Positions 52,555-63,458 of a stretch of 64,000 nucleotides of DNA are shown one piece after another (within the stretch, counting starts at the first letter, position 1; every line of letters begins with the position of its first letter). The stretch lies in contig NZ_JAIBKA010000007.1 of assembly GCF_022603395.1 (NCBI RefSeq), positions 1 through 64,000 on the forward strand, read 5' to 3'. The stretch comes from Desulfoferrobacter suflitae. Its GTDB lineage: Bacteria; Desulfobacterota; Syntrophobacteria; Syntrophobacterales; Syntrophobacteraceae. The position numbers and the translations under genes are program-made. The notes under the pieces were generated by a model. It was not told the origin of the DNA. It searched no databases and was given only the letters and a program-made list of their open reading frames with translations.

Positions 52555-53019
52555 ACTTTCCCTTGCTCATTGATTCCGGCCAACCGCCGCCGGCCCTGAA
52601 CGCATGGATGAACCGCCCCCACCGGCGGCGCCCCGAATGCCACCCCTTTCAAGTCCCGTCTATAACCGAATTATGATAAAAAAACAATAACTTGCTCAGA
52701 CAAATCCACTGTAAACCTTTTCCCAATACGAGTCAACCAGGCATTTCAGTCCAATTTGAACAGCCTTTCTCATTTTGGACGGCAACCATGGTGTAGAATG
52801 GGTGCAGCGATAGCGCAACCCATCATTGATCGAGCTTTTGCTGGGTTGCGGCGCGAACAACCGCGCCTCCACCCACCCTGCGGCAAACTACCGGAGTCCA
52901 ACATGAGAATTGCGGCAATTTGAAAGAGCGTGTTGCATTCTGCAAGGCGATGCGGTAGGAAACAGGTAAGGAAATTCTTTGTTGAGTCTAATTTGAAGTC
53001 ATTGCAGATGGGGGGAGTC
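52555..53019. other. 465-bp divergent intergenic region
   Basis: Between plsC and ssb. It holds an 8-bp inverted repeat (GCAACCCA 52814-52821, TGGGTTGC 52842-52849) and AT-rich stretches likely to be promoters. No gene seen. Confidence 0.4.
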
Positions 53020-53493
53020 ATGGCACGTGGAGTAAATAAGGTCATACTTATAGGCCATCTGGGGGCCGATCCGGAAGTGCGCTATACGACCAGCGGCACG
53101 GCGGTCACTCAATTGAGTTTAGCCACGACGGAACGAGTGCCGGCGGGTGAGGGGAATTGGGAAGACCGAACCGAGTGGCATCGGGTGGTAGCTTTTGGAA
53201 AGACCGCTGAAAATTGCGGCAATTATCTCAGCAAGGGCCGCCAGATTTATGTGGAAGGCAGACTACAGACACGCCAGTGGGAAGATGCCCAAGGTGTCAA
53301 GAGATACACGACGGAGATTGTTGCTCGCGAGATCCAGTTCCTCGGAAGCGCGGGAGATCAGCCCCAGCAGGCAAAAAGCAACCAGCAAAGCATGAGTCCG
53401 GGAAAAGGCGGAACGGATGCAGCCAATCGCACCATCATCGAGGATCTGCCGCCTCAGCCTTCCAGCGCAGCGGAAGAGGATATTCCCTTTTGA
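53020..53493 (+). CDS. ssb: Single-stranded DNA-binding protein
   Basis: 157 residues: OB fold about 1-110 ([46 protein letters not shown]) and an acidic tip EEDIPF that recruits repair proteins. The start at 53020 has GGGGGAG just upstream; it begins MARGVNK as is typical. Confidence 0.95.
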   Translation: MARGVNKVILIGHLGADPEVRYTTSGTAVTQLSLATTERVPAGEGNWEDRTEWHRVVAFGKTAENCGNYLSKGRQIYVEGRLQTRQWEDAQGVKRYTTEIVAREIQFLGSAGDQPQQAKSNQQSMSPGKGGTDAANRTIIEDLPPQPSSAAEEDIPF

Positions 53494-53589
53494 GCACCAG
53501 CTTTCAGCTCAAACATCAAAGGCGGGCTGCAATGACTGCCGACCCGCCTCACAAAATTCATGCTCAGATGCCTTGAAACTATCCGATTA

Positions 53590-53784
53590 TTACTCTTGTG
53601 TTCCCTTATTTTCGAGTTTTTCTACGTCATCGGATGATTCAAGCGGTTCGTTTGTTGCCTTCTTGAAATTGCGGATACCCTTGCCCAAGCCTGCTCCGAT
53701 TTCGGGCAACTTCCCGGCACCAAAAATGATAAGGACAATCACCAAAATGACCAATAGCTCTGGCATGCCAATCCCGCCGATCAT
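53590..53784 (-). CDS. tatA: Sec-independent translocase TatA
   Basis: 64 residues: one membrane helix ([20 protein letters not shown]), the FG hinge, an amphipathic helix, and an acidic tail. Only TatA is here; tatC is elsewhere. Confidence 0.93.
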   Translation of the reverse strand: MIGGIGMPELLVILVIVLIIFGAGKLPEIGAGLGKGIRNFKKATNEPLESSDDVEKLENKGTQE

Positions 53785-53812
53785 ACTGAGGCTCCTCTAG
53801 AAAGTTTGCTGG

Positions 53813-54214
53813 CTACTTTTTCATCAACTCCTCAACTTCTTCTAGAAGCTGAAGGAATTCTTTTGATTTTCTGTATTCATCCAAGAGTTTCTGGTGTTCA
53901 AGCCACATTTCCCACACTTTCATCCAGGCGTCATTGTGCCAGTAATACCTGGGTGTCTTCTCGTTGTTTTCCACTCTCTCCCGGTATTCTTCATATTCTT
54001 CCTGGCAGTTGAGGCAAAACGGATATGGGGAAGCATAGCGAATGTTGTCCTGTTTTTCCGATTCCAGCTGGATTCCGCATTTGGCACACTTGAGCATACA
54101 GCGAGTGCACTGAAATATTTTTCTGAGGGCCTCAATCTTACGCTGGCGCACGCTGTTATCCTGCAGTGCCCTTAGCCCCTGCGCCTTTTTGCCGAACTCT
54201 ATCACATCTGCCAT
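53813..54214 (-). CDS. Cysteine-rich zinc-binding-like protein of unknown function
   Basis: 133 residues. Two CxxC knuckles (CTRCMLKCAKC and CLNCQEEYEEY) suggest a zinc ribbon, followed by a Trp/Glu-rich helical region (WHNDAWMKVWEMWLEHQKLL). It lies between hemA and tatA in one run. No named family recognised. Confidence 0.65.
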   Translation of the reverse strand: MADVIEFGKKAQGLRALQDNSVRQRKIEALRKIFQCTRCMLKCAKCGIQLESEKQDNIRYASPYPFCLNCQEEYEEYRERVENNEKTPRYYWHNDAWMKVWEMWLEHQKLLDEYRKSKEFLQLLEEVEELMKK

Positions 54215-54226
54215 CGGAGTTTCCGT

Positions 54227-55582
54227 CTACTTTTGTTGTGAATTCTCATTGTCCTTCTTAACATTCGCCAATACCTCCGTCAAGGCGGATGAATGGGGCC
54301 TGTTTCCATCGGTGAGGTTGAAAAGCTGCTGCGTATGATCGACAAAAATCTGCTTGCTGTCTCGCGTTGCCTTCTTCTTGAGGAACATGATGGGATCATG
54401 CAGCAGCTTGCCGACGATGGATTCGGTCAGGACTTCAATGGCTTGGCGCTCTCTATCGGCCAGGCCGGGGAGCTGCGCCAGGGTCTTGCGCATTTCATTG
54501 CGGCGGATGGTTTCAGCCTTTTCACGCAGTGCGATGATGGTGGGAACGACATCCAGGGTGCGCAGCCATTCCTGAAACTTGAGGGCCTCTTCCCATACGA
54601 TATGTTCAGCCCTTTCCGCTTCCTTTCGGCGTTCCGTTCGGTTGAGCTCCACGACCCCCTGCAGGTCATCGATGTCATAGAGGTAAACATTATCGATTTC
54701 GTTCACCCGTTGTTCGATGTCACGAGGCACAGCGATATCTATGAAGAACAGGGGCTTATTGCGACGCCGGCGCATTCTGGACTTGACATCTTGAAATGTC
54801 AGGACGGGCATCGGAGACCCCGTAGATGTGAGCACGATATCCACGTCCTTTAGCTCATCCAGTATGTGATCAAAGGGAACCGTTTTGGCTTTGAATCTTT
54901 GCGACAAGGCCATGGCCCGCTCGAGGGTTCTATTGGCTACGGCCATGTGCCGGACCCCTTGAGCGAGAAAATGTTCCGCTGCGAGTTCCGCCATTTCGCC
55001 CGCTCCAATGACCAGCACCTTCTTGCCTTCCAACTCACCGAAAATCTTTCGAGCGAGCTCTACTGCGGCGTAACTTATGGAAACGGCATAACAACCTATC
55101 ATGGTGTCGGACCGCACTCGCTTGGCCACGGAAAAAGCTTTGTGGAGGAGACGATTGAGAATCACCCGAACGGTTCTATAGGTGATAGCTTCCCTGTAGG
55201 CCGCCTTTATCTGGCCGAGGATTTGAGGCTCGCCGACCACCATGGAGTCCAGACTCGCACTGACTCTAAAAAGGTGCCTGACCGCCTGTTCGTCTCGATG
55301 CACGTACAAGCCGGCTTCAAGTTCTGCCGCAGAAATCTGTGGAGTTCCCAGGTGAGTTCGCAGAAGCGCCTTAATTTCCTGGGTGGCCTCGTCCAGGGAC
55401 AAGCAGGTGAAAAGGATTTCAACCCGGTTACACGTGGACAGAAAGAAAAGCTCTTGAACATGCCTCAAATACGGAAAGAGCTGCAAAGGGTTTGCCTGGC
55501 TGGCACAAGCTACCGCCAGCTGCTCGCGGATTTCGACAGGAGCAGTTTTGTGGTTCATACCCAGGAGTACAATGTGGCCCAT
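54227..55582 (-). CDS. hemA: Glutamyl-tRNA reductase
   Basis: 451 residues. The catalytic Cys lies in LFFLSTCNRVEILF (Cys50 region), followed by GEPQILGQIK, the NADPH domain VLVIGAGEMAELAAEHF, and a C-terminal dimerisation helix. First step of C5 heme synthesis, matching hemL at 38 kb. Confidence 0.95.
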   Translation of the reverse strand: MGHIVLLGMNHKTAPVEIREQLAVACASQANPLQLFPYLRHVQELFFLSTCNRVEILFTCLSLDEATQEIKALLRTHLGTPQISAAELEAGLYVHRDEQAVRHLFRVSASLDSMVVGEPQILGQIKAAYREAITYRTVRVILNRLLHKAFSVAKRVRSDTMIGCYAVSISYAAVELARKIFGELEGKKVLVIGAGEMAELAAEHFLAQGVRHMAVANRTLERAMALSQRFKAKTVPFDHILDELKDVDIVLTSTGSPMPVLTFQDVKSRMRRRRNKPLFFIDIAVPRDIEQRVNEIDNVYLYDIDDLQGVVELNRTERRKEAERAEHIVWEEALKFQEWLRTLDVVPTIIALREKAETIRRNEMRKTLAQLPGLADRERQAIEVLTESIVGKLLHDPIMFLKKKATRDSKQIFVDHTQQLFNLTDGNRPHSSALTEVLANVKKDNENSQQK

Positions 55583-55590
55583 TGGTCAGC

Positions 55591-56412
55591 TCACCTGACG
55601 AACACGGTGTGATGCCCTTCAAAAAACAGGTTGACACCCAAAAAAGTTATCAATATCGCGGAGAATCCGAAGATAGCCAACCAGGCTGCCCGCCGCCCGC
55701 GCCATCCAACCGCTAATCGCTCATGCAGCAGAATGGCGTAGATAAACCAGGTGATCAAAGCAAAGATTTCTTTCGGGTCCCAATTCCAGGGGGAACGCCA
55801 TACGGTGCCGGCATAAGCAAACCCTGCCACAAGGCCTATGGTCATGAGAGGGAACCCGGTTATGAGGCAGAAGTAATTGATGCTGTCCAAACGTTCGAGG
55901 GAGGGGAGGCGCGGATAGAGGAAACTGAAATTTTTGCGCTTAATGTGCCTCTCCTGCAACAGGTACATAATGCCCGCGCTGAAGGCGAGGGCAAAGAGTG
56001 CATTGGCCAAAAACAAGGTGACCACATGCAGGACCATCCAAATACTCTGGAAAACAGTGGTGGTGGGGATCGTCTTTGCGGGCAGCAGAGATGCGGTCAA
56101 CATAAAGACTACGGCCAGCGGCGACACGAAGGAACCCAGGATTCTGAGGTTGATGCACAGCTGAACAAAAAGATAGGTGATCACCAGTATCCATGCAAAA
56201 AAAGCCAGCGCCTCATGGCTGTTGGCAACAGCCAGGTGCCCGACATGGTACGATTGGCTGATGATCGCCACGGTTTGAGCCAGAGCTCCACCAATGAGGG
56301 CCCCCAAGGCGGCCCGATGAATCGGTTCCCAATCGCGAAAAAGATAAATGAGATAGCCAACGGCCCCGACACAGTAACAAATGGTGGCGACCACAAAAAA
56401 TACCGTTACCAT
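55591..56412 (-). CDS. ccsA: CcsA/HemX-like cytochrome c assembly protein
   Basis: 273 residues with about eight membrane helices and the heme-handling WD-type motif VWRSPWNWDPKEIFALITWF. It sits between the precorrin-2 dehydrogenase and hemA. The start at 56412 overlaps the upstream stop. HemX homologues in this position may instead tune HemA levels. Confidence 0.82.
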   Translation of the reverse strand: MVTVFFVVATICYCVGAVGYLIYLFRDWEPIHRAALGALIGGALAQTVAIISQSYHVGHLAVANSHEALAFFAWILVITYLFVQLCINLRILGSFVSPLAVVFMLTASLLPAKTIPTTTVFQSIWMVLHVVTLFLANALFALAFSAGIMYLLQERHIKRKNFSFLYPRLPSLERLDSINYFCLITGFPLMTIGLVAGFAYAGTVWRSPWNWDPKEIFALITWFIYAILLHERLAVGWRGRRAAWLAIFGFSAILITFLGVNLFFEGHHTVFVR

Positions 56413-57110
56413 ATCTGCTCCACAGCCCGTTCCAATTCCTGCCGGCTCAGCCATGGCTGGCAGATGCCCTGGATGCTCTCCAAAATCTGATCCCGCCGTC
56501 TTGCCGCAATCCATTCCGGCAGAGGAAGTTTCGCGATTTCTTTAAAAAACCGCTGATTTTGCTGGGTAGACCAACACCTTGCCTGAATGAGCTGGCGAAG
56601 CAAACCGAGCAATCTAAGGGTTGAAGCCCATTCAATGCCGAATTGCTGACTGATCCTGTTGCGAATCTCACTCGCCAGAGCAGGACTCAAGCCTGACGTA
56701 CTGACGGCAATACACAACGGCCCCTGTTGCATGACAGCCGGCACGAAAAAAGATCCCGACTGCGGTTCGCTCGCCATATTGCACCAGATCCTTCGTTTCT
56801 CAGCATGCCCGGCAACGGCGCGATTCAGTTCACCATCGCTGGTCGCGACAAATACGAGGTCTGCCTGATCCAGGTGCTCTTCCCTGTACTGCTCTCCCAG
56901 CCAAACCAGTTGCCCCTGCTCGCATCGAGCTCGAATCCAGGGAGACAACTCCCGGGCTATCACGCGAACATCCGCCCGGTGATCGAGTAGTCCCTTGATT
57001 TTTCTCTCAGCTACCGATCCTCCACCTACGACCAAGCACACTCTCCCTGCCAGAGAAACAAAAATGGGGTAGTGCGCGGTGGCACTCGAAGATTCCTGTG
57101 CAGCTGTCAT
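56406..57110 (-). CDS. Precorrin-2 dehydrogenase (Met8p/CysG N-domain)
   Basis: About 234 residues from 57110 (MTAAQESSS; longer starts at 57155 and 57218 exist). PIFVSLAGRVCLVVGGGSVA is the NAD-binding loop, and AVSTSGLSPALASEIRNRI is also typical. It oxidises precorrin-2 to sirohydrochlorin, the entry to siroheme for sulfite reductase and to siroheme-dependent heme synthesis. Confidence 0.85.
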   Translation of the reverse strand: MTAAQESSSATAHYPIFVSLAGRVCLVVGGGSVAERKIKGLLDHRADVRVIARELSPWIRARCEQGQLVWLGEQYREEHLDQADLVFVATSDGELNRAVAGHAEKRRIWCNMASEPQSGSFFVPAVMQQGPLCIAVSTSGLSPALASEIRNRISQQFGIEWASTLRLLGLLRQLIQARCWSTQQNQRFFKEIAKLPLPEWIAARRRDQILESIQGICQPWLSRQELERAVEQIW

Positions 57111-57361
57111 TGAACTCTGTGCCCTCACTTTGCAAACCGGTTCTCGTGTCGGCATACTACTGCCGCCCATCGCCCTGCAAAACAGACCCGCAAACATCGC
57201 GCTTGTGATGATCGCCAAGGGGAGCTGAATGAGCGACGATCAGGTAGCGCTTACTGTAACACGAACGTTGCAGGCAAACAACCTGCGGCCCTTTGTGCTC
57301 GGGCGCACTGCAAACCTCAGTTGCTGCCCGTCACGGGGTGCACATTGGCAGAGGGGAGGGA

Positions 57362-58405
57362 TCAAACTCTTCGACAGATTACATAATCGGCGATGTCTTC
57401 GAGAAGTCGTCGAGTCGGATGGGATGGAAATATGTGGATGGCTTCCTTGGCCTGGCGAACATATTGAGTGGCAAGACGTCGCGTGTATTCGATGCCGCCT
57501 GAACGGGCCACGATGTCTCTGACTTCATGAAAATCCTCGGGCAGAATCTCATCTGCGGCGAAAATTCTTCGCAGCCTTTTCTTGTCATTTTTCCCTTGAT
57601 GTCGGAAAGCGTAAATCAACGGCAAAGTGGCTTTCCCCTCCTGGATATCATTTCCCACGGGTTTGCCGAGCTCTTCCACATCACCCGTGTAGTCGAGGGT
57701 ATCGTCAATCAATTGAAAGGCGATTCCTAAACTGTGGCCGTAAGTGCTGAGGGCTTGCTGCTGAGCTGTATCGCCTTGGCCGAAGATGGCTCCGATGTGG
57801 CATGCCGCACTGATCAGTACCGCAGTCTTCCGAGTGACGACCTGCAAATACTCCGCTTCATCAATCTCCAGGTTATCGGCATGAACCAGCTGCAAAACTT
57901 CACCTTCAGCCATTCTTGTGGTGGCATCCGATAACACTTCCAAAATCCTGATGCTGGAATATTGCACGGCCATCAAAATCGATTTTGAATACAGAAAATC
58001 TCCCACCAGAACAACGGCCGGGTTCCCCCAAATGGTTTTGGCAGCGGGCTGGTTGCGACGGAACTCGGCATGATCCACTACATCATCATGCAATAAACTG
58101 GCTGCATGCACGAACTCGAAGACAACTGCCAATGGGGCGTCGGCATTCCCCTGGTACCCACACAGCCGGGCCGCCAGGATCAACAGCAGAGGCCTGAGCC
58201 TTTTGCCCCCGCTTCCAAGTATGTATTGCCCCACTTTTGAAATCAAAGGCACGCTGCTGTTGAGCTGGCGTTGGATTTCAGCTTCGATTCGATCAAGATC
58301 CGGCTTGATTTGCACGTAGATCCGTTCTTTAATCGTTTCCGCTTCGGGGGGACAGAGACTGCACGAAACGAGGGGTTCCAGCACTGAGGTGGTGAGTTTA
58401 TTCAT
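57362..58405 (-). CDS. ispB: Long-chain polyprenyl diphosphate synthase
   Basis: 347 residues. The first Asp-rich motif is LLHDDVVDHAEFRR and the second QLIDDTLDYTG. GGKRLRPLLLILA binds substrate. It probably makes the octaprenyl-type side chain of quinones; chain length cannot be read. Confidence 0.85.
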   Translation of the reverse strand: MNKLTTSVLEPLVSCSLCPPEAETIKERIYVQIKPDLDRIEAEIQRQLNSSVPLISKVGQYILGSGGKRLRPLLLILAARLCGYQGNADAPLAVVFEFVHAASLLHDDVVDHAEFRRNQPAAKTIWGNPAVVLVGDFLYSKSILMAVQYSSIRILEVLSDATTRMAEGEVLQLVHADNLEIDEAEYLQVVTRKTAVLISAACHIGAIFGQGDTAQQQALSTYGHSLGIAFQLIDDTLDYTGDVEELGKPVGNDIQEGKATLPLIYAFRHQGKNDKKRLRRIFAADEILPEDFHEVRDIVARSGGIEYTRRLATQYVRQAKEAIHIFPSHPTRRLLEDIADYVICRRV

Positions 58406-58538
58406 CCATCCAAGCTTCTTAATGGGTGTCCAGGGAATTCAAGACTGGTGATCACGTCACCGCAATTTCTGATCACCCGATTCATAGCCAAAATCTCATT
58501 ACATGTCAAAATGTTTTGCCCCGTCAACCCGGAAAAGG

Positions 58539-59957
58539 CTAGGATCCGCGCAAACCATCAATGCGCTCTTCTCCCGAGAGCAATTCAGCCTCTACATCAT
58601 AGTCATGAGCGCGCGTGATTCGCGCCTGCGCGATGGTCCCCTGTTGCCCTGTCCCCCGGGTGATGATCACGGCTCCATCCACTTCCGGGGCCTGCCTTGC
58701 CAGTCTGCCGCTAAGGAGCAACTCCGTTTCGGGATGTACCCCCTCGATCAACACGGGCCATGTCTGACCGACCAGACGGTTGAGGATGCGCCGGGATATG
58801 CTCTTCTGGTGTGCGAGCAAAATATGCCGCCTCTCCTCTTTGATCTCACTTGCGACCTGGAAGGGCAGCCTGGCTGCATACGTACCTTGTTCCGGCGAGA
58901 AACAAAAAACTCCCAGATGATCAAACTCGACGGCCTCCACAAAACGCAACAGTTGCCTGAAGTCAGTCTCTGTTTCACCTGGAAAGCCGACCATCAAGGA
59001 AGTTCGAAGGGAGAGATCCGGTATGATCGATCTCATCTCATCCAACAAAGCGTGAACCTCCACCGTCCCCCCGCCCCGACGCATTGCTTGCAGGATGTGT
59101 GGAACACAGTGCTGCAGCGGCATATCCAGATAATGCACGATCTTTGTGGATTGTGCGATAACCTGCAACAATTCCCGGCTCATTCGCTCAGGATATACAT
59201 AGAGTAATCGGATCCAGGCGATTCCCGGCAATCCATCCAGGGCCTCGAGCAATTTCAGCAAGGCCCGGGAATCGCCGCGGTCAGCACCAAATCCGGTACT
59301 GTCCTGGGCGATCAGGTTGATCTCCTTCACGCCTTCCGTTGCCAGCCGTTCAGCTTCAAGTACAACATCTGCGACGGTGCGGCTTCGATACGCCCCGCGC
59401 AGCTGCGGTATCTTACAAAAGGTGCAGCGGTTGCTGCAGCCTTCGGCAATCTTGAGGTACGCTGAATATTGTCCGCTCGATCGTAAGCGCGGAGTTTCAC
59501 TGGTGAGAAGAGTTTGGGGGACGCCGATCCACAATTTTCGGGTATTGCCCCGGGCACGCTCCTGAAGTATGTCAGCAAGTTCAAGAAAATGGGACGTTCC
59601 GAGAAAAAGGTCGATCTCAGGTAAGAGGGTCACCAGCTTTTTGCCGTACCTTTGCACCAAACATCCGGCAACGATCAAATCCCGGCAGCAGCCGCGCGAC
59701 TTCATGGCGGCCAGCTCAAGAATGGCTTCGATTCCCTCCTCCACAGCCGACTCGAGAAACCCGCACGTATTTATGAGTATGAGGGACGCCCGGGATAGGT
59801 CGCAGGTGAGCTCGTACCCGCATTGGATCAGCTGCGGTGCGAGTGTCTCGCTGTCCACCAGATTTTTTGAGCAGCCCAGAGTGACAACGGCGGCAAGGTC
59901 TTGTGCTGAATTCACTGGAGTCGGCCCATGATGCAGATTGATTAGGTTCGGTGTCAT
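58539..59957 (-). CDS. rimO: Ribosomal protein S12 methylthiotransferase
   Basis: About 472 residues from 59957. UPF0004 domain with VVTLGCSKNLVDSE and INTCGFLESA, radical SAM GCSNRCTFCKIP, and a C-terminal TRAM domain (AQARITRAHDYDVEAELL). It methylthiolates an Asp of S12. Confidence 0.92.
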   Translation of the reverse strand: MTPNLINLHHGPTPVNSAQDLAAVVTLGCSKNLVDSETLAPQLIQCGYELTCDLSRASLILINTCGFLESAVEEGIEAILELAAMKSRGCCRDLIVAGCLVQRYGKKLVTLLPEIDLFLGTSHFLELADILQERARGNTRKLWIGVPQTLLTSETPRLRSSGQYSAYLKIAEGCSNRCTFCKIPQLRGAYRSRTVADVVLEAERLATEGVKEINLIAQDSTGFGADRGDSRALLKLLEALDGLPGIAWIRLLYVYPERMSRELLQVIAQSTKIVHYLDMPLQHCVPHILQAMRRGGGTVEVHALLDEMRSIIPDLSLRTSLMVGFPGETETDFRQLLRFVEAVEFDHLGVFCFSPEQGTYAARLPFQVASEIKEERRHILLAHQKSISRRILNRLVGQTWPVLIEGVHPETELLLSGRLARQAPEVDGAVIITRGTGQQGTIAQARITRAHDYDVEAELLSGEERIDGLRGS

Positions 59958-60104
59958 GCGTTCAAAGGAAGGAAAAATTCCCGGCAAAGAGGACTGGAAA
60001 CAACGGGCTCTAGTAGATATAATTTTTAAATTGCGCAAAGTCTAAGCAATCGAGGCGCGGCTTTTTCACGAACTGAAGCGATATTGTATGAGGAGAAACC
60101 AGAT

Positions 60105-60320
60105 ATGGCAAGGGAAAAGGCTCATGTTACACCATCAGTACCGTTACCGGTGGGGGAAAAGAATAAGCAAAATCCCATGATGTGTAAAGAGGGAAGGGGC
60201 GAAAGGAACTTTGCCTGTTTGCACTACGATGTTTGCCTGGAAAAGGCTGCCAAAGGCATGTGGAGCGGTTTTACGTGCAGGGAATGCAATTACTTTTACC
60301 AGAAAGACGAGGAAGCTTAA
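60105..60320 (+). CDS. Small cysteine-rich protein of unknown function
   Basis: 71 residues. MMCKEGRGERNFACLHYDVC and WSGFTCRECNYF give five Cys that could hold zinc. AGGAGAAACC precedes the ATG at 60105. Looks conserved in character but has no function I can name. Confidence 0.65.
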   Translation: MAREKAHVTPSVPLPVGEKNKQNPMMCKEGRGERNFACLHYDVCLEKAAKGMWSGFTCRECNYFYQKDEEA

Positions 60321-60362
60321 CCCCTGGTGATGCAGACTTGGTTTCGCTGGGCCACAAACGAA

Positions 60363-60390
60363 CAACCCGCTCTCCATGATGAGCGGGTTG
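60363..60390 (+). terminator. Terminator after the Cys-rich gene
   Basis: CAACCCGCTC-TCCATGAT-GAGCGGGTTG with ATTTTT 5 nt further. It also lies downstream of the leftward rplQ, so may serve both. Confidence 0.75.
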
Positions 60391-60428
60391 CCGGATTTTT
60401 CCAACGAATCATCGCGCTCGTAAGGTTC

Positions 60429-60920
60429 TCATTCTTCCGTCACTGCCGCACTCGGCGTTTGCTCTGCAGGCTTTCCTGACTGCTCGCGTCCAGCCTGCAC
60501 GCTCGCAGCTCTCTCAACCTGGCCGGTTTGCGGCACCTGCTTTGCCTTTTTAGGAGCTCCCGGTGAATCGGTCATCAGCTCCAAAATGCACATGGGCGAT
60601 GCGTCTCCGCGGCGAAAACCAGCCTTGACCATTCGCGTGTAACCACCCGACCTGTTCTGATAGCGAGGTCCCAAGTCATCGAATACTTTGTGAACCACCT
60701 GCTTTTCGCGAATGACCGCAAGAGCCTGACGCCGGGCGTGCAGATCGCCGCGCTTGCCAAGGGTAATCATCCAGTCGGCCCAGCGACGAATTTCTTTAGC
60801 CTTGGGAACGGTGGTAACAATTCGTTCATGCTCCAGCAAGGAAGTCACCATATTGCGAAACATAGCCACTCGATGGCTCGTCGATCGGTTCAATTTTCTG
60901 CCGGATTTTCCGTGGCGCAT
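60429..60920 (-). CDS. rplQ: Ribosomal protein L17
   Basis: 163 residues. [20 protein letters not shown] is the L17 start. A C-terminal extension of about 45 residues (Ala/Gln/Glu-rich) follows the normal end near 118. Last gene of the alpha operon. Confidence 0.95.
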   Translation of the reverse strand: MRHGKSGRKLNRSTSHRVAMFRNMVTSLLEHERIVTTVPKAKEIRRWADWMITLGKRGDLHARRQALAVIREKQVVHKVFDDLGPRYQNRSGGYTRMVKAGFRRGDASPMCILELMTDSPGAPKKAKQVPQTGQVERAASVQAGREQSGKPAEQTPSAAVTEE

Positions 60921-60922
60921 GG

Positions 60923-61933
60923 TTATTCCTGTTCCTTTCTACGTTCTTCTATCTCGTCCCGACTCGGGAAATCTTCCACTTTCAAGCCCAGCGACAGTCC
61001 CATTTCCGCAAGAATTTCCTTGATCTCATTGAGGGATTTGCGGCCGAAGTTCTTGGTCTTCAACATTTCAGCTTCCGACTTCTGAACAAGCTCGCCGATA
61101 TAGCGGATGTCGGCATTTTTCAGACAGTTGGCCGACCTGACTGATAGTTCCAGTTCGTCCACACTGCGGAATAAATTCTCGTTGAATGCCGGCTCTTCAC
61201 GAATTTCCTCATCGGACAGTTCTACTTCTTCTTCAAAATTGATGAAGATTGTCAGCTGATCTTTCAGAATTTTTGCAGCATAGGCCAGTGCGTCCTCGGG
61301 CTTGAGGCTCCCGTCGGTCCAAATTTCCATGGTCAGTTTGTCATAATCTGTGATCTGCCCCACGCGTGCCTGGGTCACGTTGTAATTGACCTTCCGGATG
61401 GGAGAAAAAATCGCGTCGATGGGCACCGTACCAATCGGCTGATTCTCATCGAAGTTTCGGTCTGCCGGCACATAACCTTTGCCCTGCTTTATCGTCAATT
61501 CCATGCGCAAATTGGCATCTCTTGCCAGCGTGCAGATGTGTTGATCCGGGTTGAGTACCGTAACCTGGCCGTCCCCTTTGATGTCGCGCGCGGCAACCTC
61601 TCCAGCCCCCTGTTTTTCTATGATGAGCTGTCTGGGCTCCTCTCCGCCATGCACTTTGAGGCGCACCTCTTTCAAGTTCAAGATTATGTCGGTAACATCC
61701 TCCAACACGCCTGGTACCGTTGAGAATTCGTGCAGCACGCCGTCTATCTTCACGTGGGTTATGGCTGCGCCCTGCAGGGATGATAACAGCACCCTGCGCA
61801 ACGCGTTGCCCAGGGTAATGCCGAAACCACGCTCAAACGGTTCACACACGAATTTGCCGTAAGTGTCGGGACGGCCTTTATTTTCGATTTCTAAGCGCTT
61901 AGGCTTAATCAATTCGCGCCAGTTCTTCTGCAT
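60923..61933 (-). CDS. rpoA: RNA polymerase alpha subunit
   Basis: 336 residues: N-terminal assembly domain ([20 protein letters not shown]) and C-terminal DNA/activator-binding domain ([34 protein letters not shown]). Confidence 0.97.
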   Translation of the reverse strand: MQKNWRELIKPKRLEIENKGRPDTYGKFVCEPFERGFGITLGNALRRVLLSSLQGAAITHVKIDGVLHEFSTVPGVLEDVTDIILNLKEVRLKVHGGEEPRQLIIEKQGAGEVAARDIKGDGQVTVLNPDQHICTLARDANLRMELTIKQGKGYVPADRNFDENQPIGTVPIDAIFSPIRKVNYNVTQARVGQITDYDKLTMEIWTDGSLKPEDALAYAAKILKDQLTIFINFEEEVELSDEEIREEPAFNENLFRSVDELELSVRSANCLKNADIRYIGELVQKSEAEMLKTKNFGRKSLNEIKEILAEMGLSLGLKVEDFPSRDEIEERRKEQE

Positions 61934-61994
61934 ATTCTATCCTCATCAAGAGATGCGTCGTCTAGAATTGTCTCTCTCGATGCCATCCTAGATT

Positions 61995-62621
61995 CTACTT
62001 GGAATAAAACTCGACAACCAGTTGCTCCTGCACCGGCAGGTTCATCTCTTCGCGGGTAGGAATCGCCTTGAAGACTCCCTCGTACTTGGTCTTGTCGAGT
62101 TCCAGCCAGGCAGGAACACCCCTTCGAGGCATAGCTTCCAGAGCATCGTTGATCGACCCCAATTGGCGGCTGCCTTCCCGGACCGAGACGACATCGCCGG
62201 GGCGCAGCAGGAAGGAGGGAATATTGACCTTTCTGCCATTGACCATAAAGTGGTTGTGGCGCACCAGTTGCCGAGCCTGGGATCGAGAGTTGGCAAAGCC
62301 CAGACGATACACGCTATTATCCAGGCGACGTTCCAGAATGACCAAAAAGTTAGTACCGGTAACACCCTTCTGTCGATCGGCTTCCTTAAAGTAGCTCTTG
62401 AACTGCTTTTCCACCAGACCGTACATGCGTTTGATTTTTTGCTTTTCACGCAACTGCAACCCGTAATCGGAAAATTTCCCGCGCCGCTGCCCGTGCTGAC
62501 CAGGTGGATAGTTACGCCGCTCGACAGCACATTTATCCGAGTAGCAGCGGTCCCCTTTCAAATAGAGCTTCATGGTTTCGCGCCTGCAAAGCCGGCATAC
62601 TGAACCCGTGTATCGCGCCAA
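61995..62621 (-). CDS. rpsD: Ribosomal protein S4
   Basis: 208 residues. The N-terminus has [15 protein letters not shown] with two more Cys (CYSDKC), the zinc-binding C+ form. The S4 domain ([20 protein letters not shown]) binds 16S rRNA. Confidence 0.97.
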   Translation of the reverse strand: MARYTGSVCRLCRRETMKLYLKGDRCYSDKCAVERRNYPPGQHGQRRGKFSDYGLQLREKQKIKRMYGLVEKQFKSYFKEADRQKGVTGTNFLVILERRLDNSVYRLGFANSRSQARQLVRHNHFMVNGRKVNIPSFLLRPGDVVSVREGSRQLGSINDALEAMPRRGVPAWLELDKTKYEGVFKAIPTREEMNLPVQEQLVVEFYSK

Positions 62622-62666
62622 GGTTAATTCCTCCTATAGTTTCTTTCTTTTGCGTTGAAACAACTG

Positions 62667-63059
62667 TTACACACGCCGTCTTTTGGGGGGTCGACAGCCA
62701 TTGTGGGGGATCGGTGTCACATCCTTGATGATGGTAATATTGAAGCCGGCCGCCTGCAGCGCACGCAAGGCCGCCTCCCGCCCCGAGCCGGGACCCTTCA
62801 CGTAAACTTCGATATTTTGCAGACCATGTTCCATTGCCTTCTTTGCCGCGTTTTCCGCAGCTATTTGAGCGGCAAAGGGTGTGCTCTTGCGGGAACCCTT
62901 GAAGCCGTGACTGCCGGCGCTCGACCACGCAATGGCATTTCCGCTGGTGTCCGTAATGGTGATTATGGTGTTATTGAAGGTAGAACGAATGTGCGCGATT
63001 CCATTTAAAATGTTTTTGCGCTCTTTCTTTTTCCTCGATGCGCCTCTGTCCCTTGCCAT
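62667..63059 (-). CDS. rpsK: Ribosomal protein S11
   Basis: 130 residues: [38 protein letters not shown], and the C-terminal [12 protein letters not shown]. Confidence 0.97.
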   Translation of the reverse strand: MARDRGASRKKKERKNILNGIAHIRSTFNNTIITITDTSGNAIAWSSAGSHGFKGSRKSTPFAAQIAAENAAKKAMEHGLQNIEVYVKGPGSGREAALRALQAAGFNITIIKDVTPIPHNGCRPPKRRRV

Positions 63060-63071
63060 GATTCCTCCAGA

Positions 63072-63443
63072 TTACTTCTTGCGCTTACCGATGACGGACC
63101 GGCGAGGTCCCTTTCGAGTGCGTGCGTTGGTGTGTGTGCGTTGTCCGCGAACGGGCAGGCCCCTGCGGTGGCGCAATCCCCGATAGCATCCAAGATCCAT
63201 TAACCGTTTGATATTCATGGAAATTTCGGTGCGCAGATCACCCTCGACTTTGAGCTCGGAGTCAATGATCTGTCGGATGGCGTTGATCTGGGATTCCGTG
63301 AGGTCATCGCTCTTGGTATTGTAGTCGACACCCGCCTGCTGCAGAATCTTTTGCGATGTCGTCCGGCCGATACCATAAATATAGGTTAGAGCGATCTCTA
63401 TGCGTTTATTTTTAGGTAAGTCAATGCCTGCGATGCGTGCCAA
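63072..63443 (-). CDS. rpsM: Ribosomal protein S13
   Basis: 123 residues: [40 protein letters not shown], and a basic tail that contacts tRNA. Confidence 0.97.
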   Translation of the reverse strand: MARIAGIDLPKNKRIEIALTYIYGIGRTTSQKILQQAGVDYNTKSDDLTESQINAIRQIIDSELKVEGDLRTEISMNIKRLMDLGCYRGLRHRRGLPVRGQRTHTNARTRKGPRRSVIGKRKK

Positions 63444-63458
63444 ACCCTGTTCCTCCCG

